Position numbers and translations under genes: made by a program
In this document: positions 11,809 to 22,534 of the stretch, piece by piece
How the letters are laid out: each line of letters begins with the position of its first letter
How positions within the stretch are numbered: the stretch's first letter is position 1
The notes under the pieces: model-generated
The model's database searches: none
What the model saw: the letters and a program-made list of their open reading frames with translations, nothing else
What the model was told of the DNA's origin: nothing
Origin: Ampullaceana balthica
Taxonomy: Eukaryota > Mollusca > Gastropoda > Lymnaeidae
Direction: 5' to 3'
DNA length: 64,000 bases
NCBI GenBank assembly: GCA_944989445.1
Contig: CALYLW010000978.1
Location: 124,001 to 188,000 of the forward strand

Positions 11809-12478
11809 TTTATAATAAAAATGGTGTAGGGCTTTCCACCCCCAATGTCCATAGCGTCTGGATTCAGGGGGTCTAAAACTGTCAAGACTTTATTCCCCAC
11901 TCCATTTTACACGATCTTGAAAAAAATTGACACGTATCTCAATCGTTATCTACATTGAATCATGCAGGCTTTTGAAATGTACATCTTGCATCGATTTCAC
12001 CCGGGGGCCATATTGTCTTTCTTTAAATTTAAGCTATATAAATATCATTTATGTCGTCGGATCGCCCATGAAATGTTGGGACGTTGTTGAGTATACACAA
12101 CGAATGATTTTTAAATAATTTATATTAACATGTGGTGTCTGTTTGAGCCCTTGTCGAATAAACTTTGGATCGATTTTTATCTCACTTTGTCTTAAGCTAG
12201 CGAGCTGAAATTTTGCAGGCAGATTTGTGTCGATGATTAAAATGATTAAAGATTAAAATTTCATATTGATCGCATGTACTGTTATTAAATTATTGAATTT
12301 TTAGATTACTTTATTTATCTCTATGTATCATGTTAATTTTTTAGATAGAGTGTCGCTCTGCCTATTATATTTAACGACCTTTTTACTACTTTCCTGTTGC
12401 GCGATTCGGTGCGTATTGTATTGACAATACTTTTTAAAAATATATTCCCGATCGGTGCGCATTATATTAAACATTTTT
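11809..12478. other. Intergenic DNA, repeat fragments, no gene seen
   Basis: AT-rich sequence with two GGTGCGYATT motifs near 12407-12465 just left of the foldback element. No coding signal. Confidence 0.4.
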
Positions 12479-12566
12479 TACGAGACATAACTAACATTTT
12501 GTATTTTTGGATTGTCTTGCGCTTTGTATTATAATTCACTGAATATTCGTTTAGTTATGTCTCGTA
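12479..12566. mobile_element. 88-bp foldback element, opposite-orientation relative of 6141-6251
   Basis: Perfect 16-bp inverted arms, TACGAGACATAACTAA at 12479-12494 and its complement at 12551-12566. The interior read in reverse (TATAATACAAAGCGCAAGAC) matches the interior of the element at 6141-6251. Confidence 0.65.
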
Positions 12567-12589
12567 TATAAATGATTTACAGTCAAAAA

Positions 12590-12780
12590 CTTAAATTTTT
12601 ACGGGTTTTAAAAAAAAATTATAACTCATTTAGGGATCAGTCAGTGTCGCAACATTTTTTTTCCTGATATGAATTATATAAGCATTATGTTAAACTTTGT
12701 CTGCTTAGTAAATGGATATATTTTGACCAAACTTGGTACATAAATACTAAATATAACCTTGGACTGCGATAAAGCTTTTA
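12590..12780. repeat. Dispersed repeat shared with about 52115-52275
   Basis: Both places carry TTGACCAAACTTGGT followed by CATAA and TACT, preceded by a TAAATGG or TAAGTGG motif and a T-rich, CATAT-containing leader. The family is unknown. Confidence 0.4.
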
Positions 12781-12784
12781 AATA

Positions 12785-13215
12785 ATATACAAAATACACA
12801 AACAAATTGTATAATGAAAACGACAGATTTAAGCTGTATTATTTAACTTGTACAACAGTAAACGTCTCGGGCTAATGCCTTCATCAGTACAATTAACATA
12901 CAGTACTGACACAATTACTATGTAATAAGTAACATTTATCACTGTATTCTTGGCTGTCGTGCTCCCCTCCCCCACCTATTAACAATTCAAACATGTTTAC
13001 CATAACCCACCCCCCAACACACAAGCACACATAAACAATCCTAAAGGGATTACCATAATTCAATATCTGATTTTGGAGATGATGGTTTGCTGCTGCAAGT
13101 TGTCTCTTGTTTTATTCTACTTGCACTTATCAGTGGCGGGTTACACTGTTGTGTGGAAGGTGGGTGAAGTCGCTTCAAACTAGTAACAGCTGAGCTGTAA
13201 GAAAGAAGGTTTTGA
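12785..13215 (-). mobile_element. Possible 3' tail of a Penelope-like element
   Basis: On the minus strand, CTGATGAAGGCATTAGCCCG followed by AGACGT lies near 12862-12888. The string GATGAAGGC...CCGA.ACG is common at the ends of Penelope-like elements. A short minus-strand frame ends at 13050 with Ser/Pro-rich sequence. No RT is found here, so this rests on one motif. Confidence 0.25.
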
Positions 13216-13219
13216 TTTC

Positions 13220-13806
13220 GGTGACCCGTCAAAACGGCCTCGGACAAAACGGCCCCGACAAAACGGACCCGACTAAAACGGACCCGACATAACGGCCCCG
13301 GACAAAACGGCCCCGACAAAACGGCCCCGACAAAACCGCCCCGGACAAAACGGCCCCGCCAAAACGGACCCGACATAACGGTCCCGACATAACGGCCCCG
13401 ACATAACGGCCCGGTCAAAACGGCCACATAACAAAATGTTAACATCTTTTAACAAAAACTTTATTTTTTTTTATTTTAAGCTTTTGTCGACTTTTTCCTC
13501 CTTAAAAAAAGTCGTAAAATTATTAACTTCTCTATTGTGATCTTATAATTTTGTTTCTTGTCAACAAACAACCGTGATTGGTACCATTTCGCTTAAAGGC
13601 TATTAAATTCACTCTTCTGATGTCATTATTATTATTTATTGTGAGCTAAGCCTGACAATGAATAGGTGAATAAAAATACGCATATAATATTTGATAGTAC
13701 ATTTTACTATTAGTACATCTATTAGTCAAGGACCGTTTTGTCGGGGCCGTTATGTCGGAGCCCAAATGACATGGCCGTTTTGTCCAGGGCCGTTTTGTCG
13801 ATGAAC
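13220..13806. mobile_element. Element with inverted CAAAACGGCCCCG arrays
   Basis: About 14 units of 14-15 bp with core CAAAACGGCCCCG (or CATAACGG) fill 13226-13432. About four units of the reverse complement (CCGTTTTGTCGGGG) lie at 13729-13797. The roughly 300 bp between them are AT-rich and non-coding. The outward-facing GC-rich arrays could pair into a long stem, as in a foldback element. The minus-strand frame through the left array is a repeat artefact. Confidence 0.6.
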
Positions 13807-14566
13807 CCTATTTCTTAAAGGTTTGTACAATAATTTCAAAATTAACAGCGATACCTTTTTGTTAATGGGGCCAAATGTCCACTTTTTATATTGGCCTTAT
13901 ATTTTTTTTCTTTTCTATCATTTTATTTTTTCTTATTATGTAAACTAATGAAGATAAGAACGTTAAACCCACCTTTTCTCGTTAAGTAATAATTTTAAAA
14001 TGAAGACCATCACTATCTTGACATGTTTTTTATTAATTGATTCTTTCCTTAAGTGGTCTTTATGATACCAAAGAATTTTCAAATGTATACATCAATAGGG
14101 TTAAATTATTTATGTTTGTATAACTTGCACTTCATTCCCAATAAAATCGATTAGAATATTTCATGTAACAAAACAAGAATCAAACAATAACTTTTTGTTA
14201 CCACGAAGATGTTTATCTGCCCATGCACAATGCTTTCAAAAAAATAATAACTAAGAGATATGACATGTTGTTAACTGAAATTCACATTTTTATTATTTAT
14301 TGACGATAACTAAACAACAGAAGGGCTGGAATTTTAAAATACAGAAACACGGTGACATAGTAAGATTATAGAGAGCGTTATGCTAGATTCTTTAGTTTGT
14401 TTCTGTCGCTAAGTGAATTTAACGTCCAAGATAAACTGTTAATTGTTCTTAAATCATTTGCGCTTTTGGTATCAAAGAAGAAATTTAAGTTTGGATTTAC
14501 TATTTTATAATTTAATATGTTTGTATAATGACAGTAAACTTTAAAATATTTATTTAAAAATATGCA
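13807..14566. other. Upstream region of gene copy 1
   Basis: AT-rich, with no other gene seen. No convincing TATA box or initiator can be singled out in such AT-rich sequence, and no acceptor-like AG lies close to the start codon. Confidence 0.4.
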
Positions 14567-14937
14567 ATGAAAACTTTACAACTCATACAAATTGTCTTGT
14601 TAATTTCAATTTGGAAAATTTTGGAGGCACAAACATTTCAAAAGGATCAGGGAATATTTTTCCAGTTTATAAACAAACAAAAACTCTTATTGAAACCGAC
14701 ATTTTCAAATATTGTTTTACTGTCTTTTTCCACTGACAGGAACGGATGTGTTTCTTATTGTTTGACTTACTCCTCGTGCAAAAGTGCCAATTTCAGAATT
14801 TCTTCAAGGGAGTGTTCATTGTTTGGAGTGAACAGCTGGGAAATTGAGCTTACAGTCGTTTCCGATCTCGATTACGTCATCATTCAAAAAGTCAACGAAC
14901 CTTTGGTAGCTCATGGAAACTGGACATTGGTCTTCAG
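14567..14937 (+). CDS. Copy 1 exon 1: signal peptide and PAN/apple-like module
   Basis: Starts at the only ATG that gives a signal peptide (MKTLQLIQIVLLISIW). Contains DRNGCVSYCLTYSSCKSANF and ECSLFGVNSWE, conserved in copies 2 and 3. Ends at TTCAG with donor GTTAGA at 14938; 371 nt, phase 2. The open frame runs past the donor to 14974 without homology to the other copies. Confidence 0.85.
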
Positions 14938-17257
14938 GTTAGATCAAAACTCTTCACTTCTCAATTTATTTTAGATTACACTAAACAAAAGTGTTTTAAA
15001 AATAAATAATATTTTTGTTCTTGTTTTTGACGTCATTTTTCACATGCGTGATATTAAAATCCAAAGAATTTCATCTGCTTCTTTATATACTACTGTTGCT
15101 GAAGACACTGGTTTATGCCTTTTGACATCTGATTGTCTCGGATGCTAAAAACATTTAACTGAATAACAATTTATTTTAAAATTTACCTTTTTAAAATCTT
15201 CTCATTATGTAATGGAAATATTTTAATTATGGTATATCTAGGTATTTAAATTCATTGGATAATCCAATGTAAATCACATGTAAATCACATGTAAATTCAT
15301 TCATTGTATCACGTCATCGCTTAGGAAATGGGTGATACGAGTGAATATTTGTATAACATAATGGCGTTTTGATATACTTACGGAAATTATTATTATTATT
15401 ATTATTTAATTTCACTTCTTATTATAAAACTATTTTTAATAAGTCATGTTTGCTAATGGAGAAGGTATGAAAGATAATTTCAAAGTTCTTTCTTTTCACT
15501 TTTGTTGCTTTACAAATTTTCATGACAATATTTTGAAGTAAAGTATTGAATGTTAAATTATTGTGATTGACTTCATTGCCTGAAGTTCGGCTGTCACTAT
15601 ACAACTTATTACAAATATTTTAACATCAATAAGGAAATGTTTACTTTTTGTGTCTGATTGAAACATTCAAATCAAGTTCAATATTTGTGAACATTTTCCA
15701 GTTAACTGTTGTCTATTAAAATTAAAATGATTAAACTAATATGTAGTTTAATATTTTGTTTGATCATTATTATTATTTATTTTATTTTTTTGCATTCACA
15801 AAATATTGCAATAGAAGCCATTATATCTTGTGAAATAAACTCTATTAAAAATCTTTTTTTACTCCTCCAGGGGCGTAGCACATATTGGAAAGTCTGTGTA
15901 TGACGCTTTCATTGACACGTCACTGGGTTATGACCAGCCTCTAAGTCCAATGTACCCAATAGGATGTCTGCGATTGGACACCAATCTGTCATGTGACCAC
16001 CACTTCCGTAGTAAACTCCTCAACAACTGGTCAAACCTGGCCATTACTGAGGTAAAGACAACAACAAGTTATAAATAACAAAGAGTAAATGGATGTTAAA
16101 AACATTGTTAATTTCTGACATTGTTATTCTTTAAGAGTTTTAAATAAATTATCTGGGTTTTATCATGAAAATAATTTATATTTTATTCTCAAATGCATGT
16201 TTTGGATATAATAAAATTATTCATTGAAATTTCTTTTTTAATGGTTAATACAATGTATTAATGGCTTTATTTCTTTTGAAACTTAAATTTCAATAATGCA
16301 TTATTTTTAAAAATTTTAAACTATATTCATTAAATTCGAGTAAAATATTACTACAGTATATAAGAATTTAACAATTCCTGCTGTTCTTTTAATTCACAAA
16401 ATATTCTTTACACGTAAAGGCAAAACGGCTGTGATCATTTTATTAAGTTAAAATTAATGCAACTTCAACGTGTTGTCATAATTTGTCAACTCAGGCCTTC
16501 CAAAGTGATCTCTATGGTAACACATTCACATACTTTGGTAACCAAATTTTTTTTTAAAATGTGAGTCCAAAAATTATGTGTGTTATTTTAAAAATGTCTG
16601 GAAACTTCGCCTCTACGCTCCTTTCCTACTTATTGCCTCACATGCCGGTGGCTTGAACTTAAACTCTTAAAGCACTGGGCTAGTGCATTGGAGAGAGAAC
16701 ACTGGGACTAGCCCTTTCCCATTGTCTGTGCGGTGGACTTATGTAAACACAAGAATTACAAAATATCCATTATTATTTAATAACTTTGGGTTTTTTTAAT
16801 TGAATTTTTTAAAAAGATATTTTGTAGGAATTACAAATAATAAAACACCTGTTTATTTTTCTCATTCTTCTAGGTCAAGTTTGGTATTTACAAAGATGGC
16901 GTAATGGAAAAGTTCTTTCTCTTCAATGGGTCATCAACAACTTTCCTGGACTGGTTCTCGCCTGACAAGCTCATCAACAGTTCCTGGACCGACCTCATGA
17001 CGTCTCATACAGATTACTTCAGTGTCATGGGATGTTACAGTCCCGGGGTGGAGCGCCGCTTCTATGTCGAGTACGGCCATTCCGGATGTTACGTGGACAG
17101 CGGTTGGTTCGCCTGTATTGACCAGGACGGAGACACGTGCTCCTGGGGAATGCCAGGCACGTCCTTCCCTCGGTTGCTTTATGCTCAAGGAACCACCAGG
17201 CTTGCTAATGTCTATATGGCGTCGGCAGATATCATGGCTATTTTTATAAAATTTTAA
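14567..17257 (+). CDS. Secreted Cys-rich PAN/apple-like family protein, copy 1 (three exons)
   Basis: Spliced CDS of 936 nt joining 14567-14937, 15871-16051 and 16874-17257; it encodes 311 residues. Residues 1-21 form a hydrophobic signal peptide, so the product is probably secreted. Residues about 58-90 hold four cysteines (C61, C65, C71, C83), spaced like a PAN/apple module. Exon 2 (125-184) adds C156 and C165. Exon 3 (185-311) adds C238, C256, C265 and C273 and ends ADIMAIFIKF. N-glycosylation sequons include NWT, NLS, NGS and NSS. All splice sites are GT-AG, with intron phases 2 and 0. I recall similar uncharacterised secreted proteins in molluscs but cannot assign a ligand or reaction. 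No AATAAA is seen between the stop codon and the satellite that starts about 135 bp downstream. Confidence 0.85.
14938..15870 (+). other. Intron 1 of copy 1
   Basis: 933 bp, AT-rich, with no coding signal beyond chance frames. Includes a short ATT microsatellite near 15387-15408. Confidence 0.7.
15871..16051 (+). CDS. Copy 1 exon 2: conserved 60-residue module
   Basis: The acceptor is TTTTTTTACTCCTCCAG at 15870. AG from exon 1 plus the first G completes an Arg codon. The exon encodes SVYDAFIDTSLGYDQPLSP and IGCLRLDTNLSCDHHFRSK. It ends at GAG with donor GTAAAG; 181 nt, the same length as in copies 2 and 3. Confidence 0.85.
16052..16873 (+). other. Intron 2 of copy 1
   Basis: 822 bp, AT-rich, nothing else recognised. 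The corresponding intron is 295 bp in copy 2 and over 2.8 kb in copy 3. Confidence 0.7.
16874..17257 (+). CDS. Copy 1 exon 3: C-terminal module
   Basis: The acceptor is TCATTCTTCTAG at 16873. It starts VKFGIYKDGVMEKFFLFNG, includes GCYVDSGWFACIDQDGDTC, and ends at TAA 17255-17257. It is 384 nt, identical in length to copy 2 exon 3 and much less AT-rich than the flanking introns. Confidence 0.88.
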   Translation, partial: VKFGIYKDGVMEKFFLFNGSSTTFLDWFSPDKLINSSWTDLMTSHTDYFSVMGCYSPGVERRFYVEYGHSGCYVDSGWFACIDQDGDTCSWGMPGTSFPRLLYAQGTTRLANVYMASADIMAIFIKF

Positions 17258-17391
17258 AGGAAAAAAAACACAACACTGTAACAACTGAAGTGTTATCAAG
17301 TCATGTAACCTCACTTTCCAGACGCTTGTGTTACACGTCATAGACTTGATAGACGGACTTAAATGAACAACGCTCATGCAAGAGACCAAAA

Positions 17392-20300
17392 ACCGTGAAA
17401 AGCTTCTTAAAAAATCTGTTTTAAAAATCAAGAAGCGCGTTGGTTAAATGTGAAAAGCTTCTTAAACTAAGCTGTTTTAAAAATCAAGAAGCGCATTGGT
17501 TAAATGTGAAAAGCTTCTTAAACAAAGCTGTTTTAAAAATCAAGAAGCGCGTTGGTTAAATGTGAAAAGCTTCTTAAACAAAGCTGTTTTAAAAATCAAG
17601 AAGCGCGTTGGTTAAATGTGAAAAGCTTCTTAAACAAAGCTGTTTTAAAAATCAAGAAGCGCGTTGGTTAAATGTGAAAAGCTTCTTAAAAAAGCTGTTT
17701 TAAAAATCAAGAAGCGCGTTGGTTAAATGTGAAAAGCTTCTTAAACAAAGCTGTTTTAAAAATCAAGAAGCGCGTTGGTTAAATGTGAAAAGCTTCTTAA
17801 ACAAAGCTGTTTTAAAAATCAAGAAGCGCGTTGGTTAAATGTGAAAAGCTTCTTAAACAAAGCTGTTTTAAAAATCAAGAAGCGCGTTGGTTAAATGTGA
17901 AAAGCTTCTTAAACAAAGCTGTTTTAAAAATCAAGAAGCGCGTTGGTTAAATGTGAAAAGCTTCTTAAACAAAGCTGTTTTAAAAATCAAGAAGCGCGTT
18001 GGTTAAATGTGAAAAGCTTCTTAAACAAAGCTGTTTTAAAAATCAAGAAGTGCGTTGGTTAAATGTGAAAAGCTTCTTAAACAAAGCTGTTTTAAAAATC
18101 AAGAAGCGCGTTGGTTAAATGTGAAAAGCTTCTTAAACAAAGCTGTTTTAAAAAATCAAGAAGCGCGTTGGTTAAATGTGAAAAGCTTCTTAAACAAAGC
18201 TGTTTTAAAAATCAAGAAGCGCGTTGGTTAAATGTGAAAAGCTTCTTAAACAAATCTGTTTTACAAATCAAGAAGCGCGTTGGTTAAATGTGAAAAGCTT
18301 CTTAAACAAAGCTGTTTTAAAAATCAAGAAACGCGTTGGTTAAATGTGAAAAGCTTCTTAAACAAAGCTGTTTTAAAAATCAAGAAGTGCGTTGGTTAAA
18401 TGTGAAAAGCCTCTTACACAATGCTGTTTTAAAAATCAAGAAGCGCGTTGGTTAAATGTGAAAAGCTTCTTAAACAAATCTGTTTTAAAAATCAAGAAGC
18501 GCGTTGGTTAAATGTGAAAAGCTTCTTAAACAAAGCTCTTTTAAAAATCAAGAAGCGCGTTGGTTAAATGTGAAAAGCTTCTTAAACAAAGCTGTTTTAA
18601 AAATCAAGAAGCGCGTTGGTTAAATGTGAAAAGCCTCTTACACAATGCTGTTTTAAAAATCAAGAAGCGCGTTGGTTAAATGTGAAAAGCTTCTTACACA
18701 AAGCTGTTTTAAAAATCAAGAAGCGCGTTGGTTAAATGTGAAAAGCTTCTTACACAAAGCTGTTTTAAAAATCAAGAAGCGCGTTGGTTAAATGTGAAAA
18801 GCTTCTTACACAAAGCTGTTTTAAAAATCAAGAAGCGCGTTGGTTAAATGTGAAAAGCTTCTTAAACAAAGCTGTTTTAAAAATCAAGAAGCGCGTTGGT
18901 TAAATGTGAAAAGCCTCTTACACAATGCTGTTTTAAAAATCAAGAAGCGCGTTGGTTAAATGTGAAAAGCTTCTTACACAAAGCTGTTTTAAAAATCAAG
19001 AAGCGCGTTGGTTAAATGTGAAAAGCTTCTTACACAAAGCTGTTTTAAAAATCAAGAAGCGCGTTGGTTAAATGTGAAAAGCTTCTTACACAAAGCTGTT
19101 TTAAAAATCAAGAAGCGCGTTGGTTAAATGTGAAAAGCTTCTTAAACAAAGCTGTTTTAAAAATCAAGAAGCGCGTTGGTTAAATGTGAAAAAATTCTTA
19201 CACAAAGCTGTTTTAAAAATCAAGAAGCGCGTTGGTTAAATGTGAAAAGCTTCTTACACAAAGCTGTTTTAAAAATCAAGAAGCGCGTTGGTTAAATGTG
19301 AAAAGCTTCTTAAACAAAGCTGTTTTAAAAATCAAGAAGCGCGTTGGTTAAATGTGAAAAGCCTCTTACACAAAGCTGTTTTAAAAATCAAGAAGCGCGT
19401 TGGTTAAATGTGAAAAGCTTCTTACACAAAGCTGTTTTAAAAATCAAGAAGCGCGTTGGTTAAATGTGAAAAGCCTCTTACACAAAGCTGTTTTAAAAAT
19501 CAAGAAGCGCGTTGGTTAAATGTGAAAAGCTTCTTAAACAAAGCTGTTTTAAAAATCAAGAAGCGCGTTGGTTAAATGTGAAAAGCTTCTTAAACAAAGC
19601 TGTTTTAAAAATCAAGAAGCGTGTTGGTTAAATGTGAAAAGCTTCTTAAACAAAGCTGTTTTAAAAATCAAGAAGTGCGTTGGTTAAATGTGAAAAGCTT
19701 CTTAAACAAAGCTGTTTTAAAAATCAAGAAGCGCGTTGGTTAAATGTGAAAAGCTTCTTAAACAAAGCTGTTTTAAAAAATCAAGAAGCGCGTTGGTTAA
19801 ATGTGAAAAGCTTCTTAAACAAAGCTGTTTTAAAAATCAAGAAGCGCGTTGGTTAAATGTGAAAAGCTTCTTAAACAAATCTGTTTTACAAAATCAAGAA
19901 GCGCGTTGGTTAAATGTGAAAAGCTTCTTAAACAAAGCTGTTTTAAAAATCAAGAAACGCGTTGGTTAAATGTGAAAAGCTTCTTAAACAAAGCTGTTTT
20001 AAAAATCAAGAAGTGCGTTGGTTAAATGTGAAAAGCCTCTTACACAATGCTGTTTTAAAAATCAAGAAGCGCGTTGGTTAAATGTGAAAAGCTTCTTAAA
20101 CAAATCTGTTTTAAAAATCAAGAAGCGCGTTGGTTAAATGTGAAAAGCTTCTTAAACAAAGCTCTTTTAAAAATCAAGAAGCGCGTTGGTTAAATGTGAA
20201 AAGCTTCTTAAACAAAGCTGTTTTAAAAATCAAGAAGCGCGTTGGTTAAATGTGAAAAGCCTCTTACACAATGCTGTTTTAAAAATCAAGAAGCGCGTTG

Positions 20301-22436
20301 GTTAAATGTGAAAAGCTTCTTACACAAAGCTGTTTTAAAAATCAAGAAGCGCGTTGGTTAAATGTGAAAAGCTTCTTACACAAAGCTGTTTTAAAAATCA
20401 AGAAGCGCGTTGGTTAAATGTGAAAAGCTTCTTACACAAAGCTGTTTTAAAAATCAAGAAGCGCGTTGGTTAAATGTGAAAAGCTTCTTAAACAAAGCTG
20501 TTTTAAAAATCAAGAAGCGCGTTGGTTAAATGTGAAAAGCCTCTTACACAATGCTGTTTTAAAAATCAAGAAGCGCGTTGGTTAAATGTGAAAAGCTTCT
20601 TACACAAAGCTGTTTTAAAAATCAAGAAGCGCGTTGGTTAAATGTGAAAAGCTTCTTACACAAAGCTGTTTTAAAAATCAAGAAGCGCGTTGGTTAAATG
20701 TGAAAAGCTTCTTACACAAAGCTGTTTTAAAAATCAAGAAGCGCGTTGGTTAAATGTGAAAAGCTTCTTAAACAAAGCTGTTTTAAAAATCAAGAAGCGC
20801 GTTGGTTAAATGTGAAAAAACTTCTTACACAAAGCTGTTTTAAAAATCAAGAAGCGCGTTGGTTAAATGTGAAAAGCTTCTTACACAAAGCTGTTTTAAA
20901 AATCAAGAAGCGCGTTGGTTAAATGTGAAAAGCTTCTTAAACAAAGCTGTTTTAAAAATCAAGAAGCGCGTTGGTTAAATGTGAAAAGCCTCTTACACAA
21001 AGCTGTTTTAAAAATCAAGAAGCGCGTTGGTTAAATGTGAAAAGCTTCTTACACAAAGCTGTTTTAAAAATCAAGAAGCGCGTTGGTTAAATGTGAAAAG
21101 CCTCTTACACAAAGCTGTTTTAAAAATCAAGAAGCGCGTTGGTTAAATGTGAAAAGCCTCTTACACAAAGCTGTTTTAAAAATCAAGAACCGCGTTGGTT
21201 AAATGTGAAAAGCTTCTTACACAAAGCTGTTTTAAAAATCAAGAAGCGCGTTGGTTAAATGTGAAAAGCCTCTTACACAAAGCTGTTTTAAAAATCAAGA
21301 AGCGCGTTGGTTAAATGTGAAAAGCCTCTTACACAAAGCTGTTTTAAAAATCAAGAAGCGCGTTGGTTAAATGTGAAAAGCTTCTTAAACAAAGCTGTTT
21401 TAAAAATCAAGAAGCGCGTTGGTTAAATGTGAAAAGCCTCTTACACAATGCTGTTTTAAAAATCAAGAAGCGCGTTGGTTAAATGTGAAAAGCTTCTTAC
21501 ACAAAGCTGTTTTAAAAATCAAGAAGCGCGTTGGTTAAATGTGAAAAGCTTCTTACACAAAGCTGTTTTAAAAATCAAGAAGCGCGTTGGTTAAATGTGA
21601 AAAGCTTCTTACACAAAGCTGTTTTAAAAATCAAGAAGCGCGTTGGTTAAATGTGAAAAGCTTCTTAAACAAAGCTGTTTTAAAAATCAAGAAGCGCGTT
21701 GGTTAAATGTGAAAAAATTCTTACACAAAGCTGTTTTAAAAATCAAGAAGCGCGTTGGTTAAATGTGAAAAGCTTCTTACACAAAGCTGTTTTAAAAATC
21801 AAGAAGCGCGTTGGTTAAATGTGAAAAGCTTCTTAAACAAAGCTGTTTTAAAAATCAAGAAGCGCGTTGGTTAAATGTGAAAAGCCTCTTACACAAAGCT
21901 GTTTTAAAAATCAAGAAGCGCGTTGGTTAAATGTGAAAAGCTTCTTACACAAAGCTGTTTTAAAAATCAAGAAGCGCGTTGGTTAAATGTGAAAAGCCTC
22001 TTACACAAAGCTGTTTTAAAAATCAAGAAGCGCGTTGGTTAAATGTGAAAAGCCTCTTACACAAAGCTGTTTTAAAAATCAAGAAGCGCGTTGGTTAAAT
22101 GTGAAAAGCTTCTTACACAAAGCTGTTTTAAAAATCAAGAAGCGCGTTGGTTAAATGTGAAAAGCCTCTTACACAAAGCTGTTTTAAAAATCAAGAAGCG
22201 CGTTGGTTAAATGTGAAAAGCCTCTTACACAAAGCTGTTTTAAAAATCAAGAAGCGCGTTGGTTAAATGTGAAAAGCTTCTTACACAAAGCTGTTTTAAA
22301 AATCAAGAAGCGCGTTGGTTAAATGTGAAAAGCCTCTTACACAAAGCTGTTTTAAAAATCAAGAAGCGCGTTGGTTAAATGTGAAAAGCTTCTTAAACAA
22401 ATCTGTTTTAAAAATCAAGAAGCGCGTTGGTTAAAT
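17392..22436. repeat. 56-bp satellite, about 90 units
   Basis: Unit core AATCAAGAAGCGCGTTGG then TTAAATGTGAAAAGCTTCTT and AAACAAAGCTGTTTTA, repeating every 56 bp without spacers. Sub-variants (CTTAAACAAAG, CTTACACAAAG, CCTCTTACACAATG) recur as blocks, so whole multi-unit blocks were duplicated. AAGAAGC and GCTTCTT within each unit are complementary and could form a small stem. It starts about 135 bp after the copy 1 stop codon. Not a CRISPR array: there are no unique spacers. Confidence 0.97.
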
Positions 22437-22534
22437 TGTTGTTTTTATAAAAGATGCGAAATATGAGGTGGTTAAAGGTTTGAAGTAGTGAAGAAGAGAC
22501 CACTGAAGTAAAATAACGTCCCTTTCTTGTGGGA
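22437..22534. other. Unique spacer between the two satellites
   Basis: About 100 bp of non-repeated sequence containing GAAGTAAAATAAC, which matches the left flank of the single-copy paralog near 5550. Confidence 0.6.

Noticed and set aside
13050..13455. Minus-strand frames with repeated SGPFCRGRFVGAV-like residues
   Set aside because: Translation of the CAAAACGGCCCCG array; repeat artefact.
16934..17431. 165-codon minus-strand frame over copy 1 exon 3
   Set aside because: Antisense shadow of a confident coding exon.
19736..19969. 77-codon frame in the 56-bp satellite
   Set aside because: 56 is not a multiple of 3; the frame survives only where the units have extra single bases.
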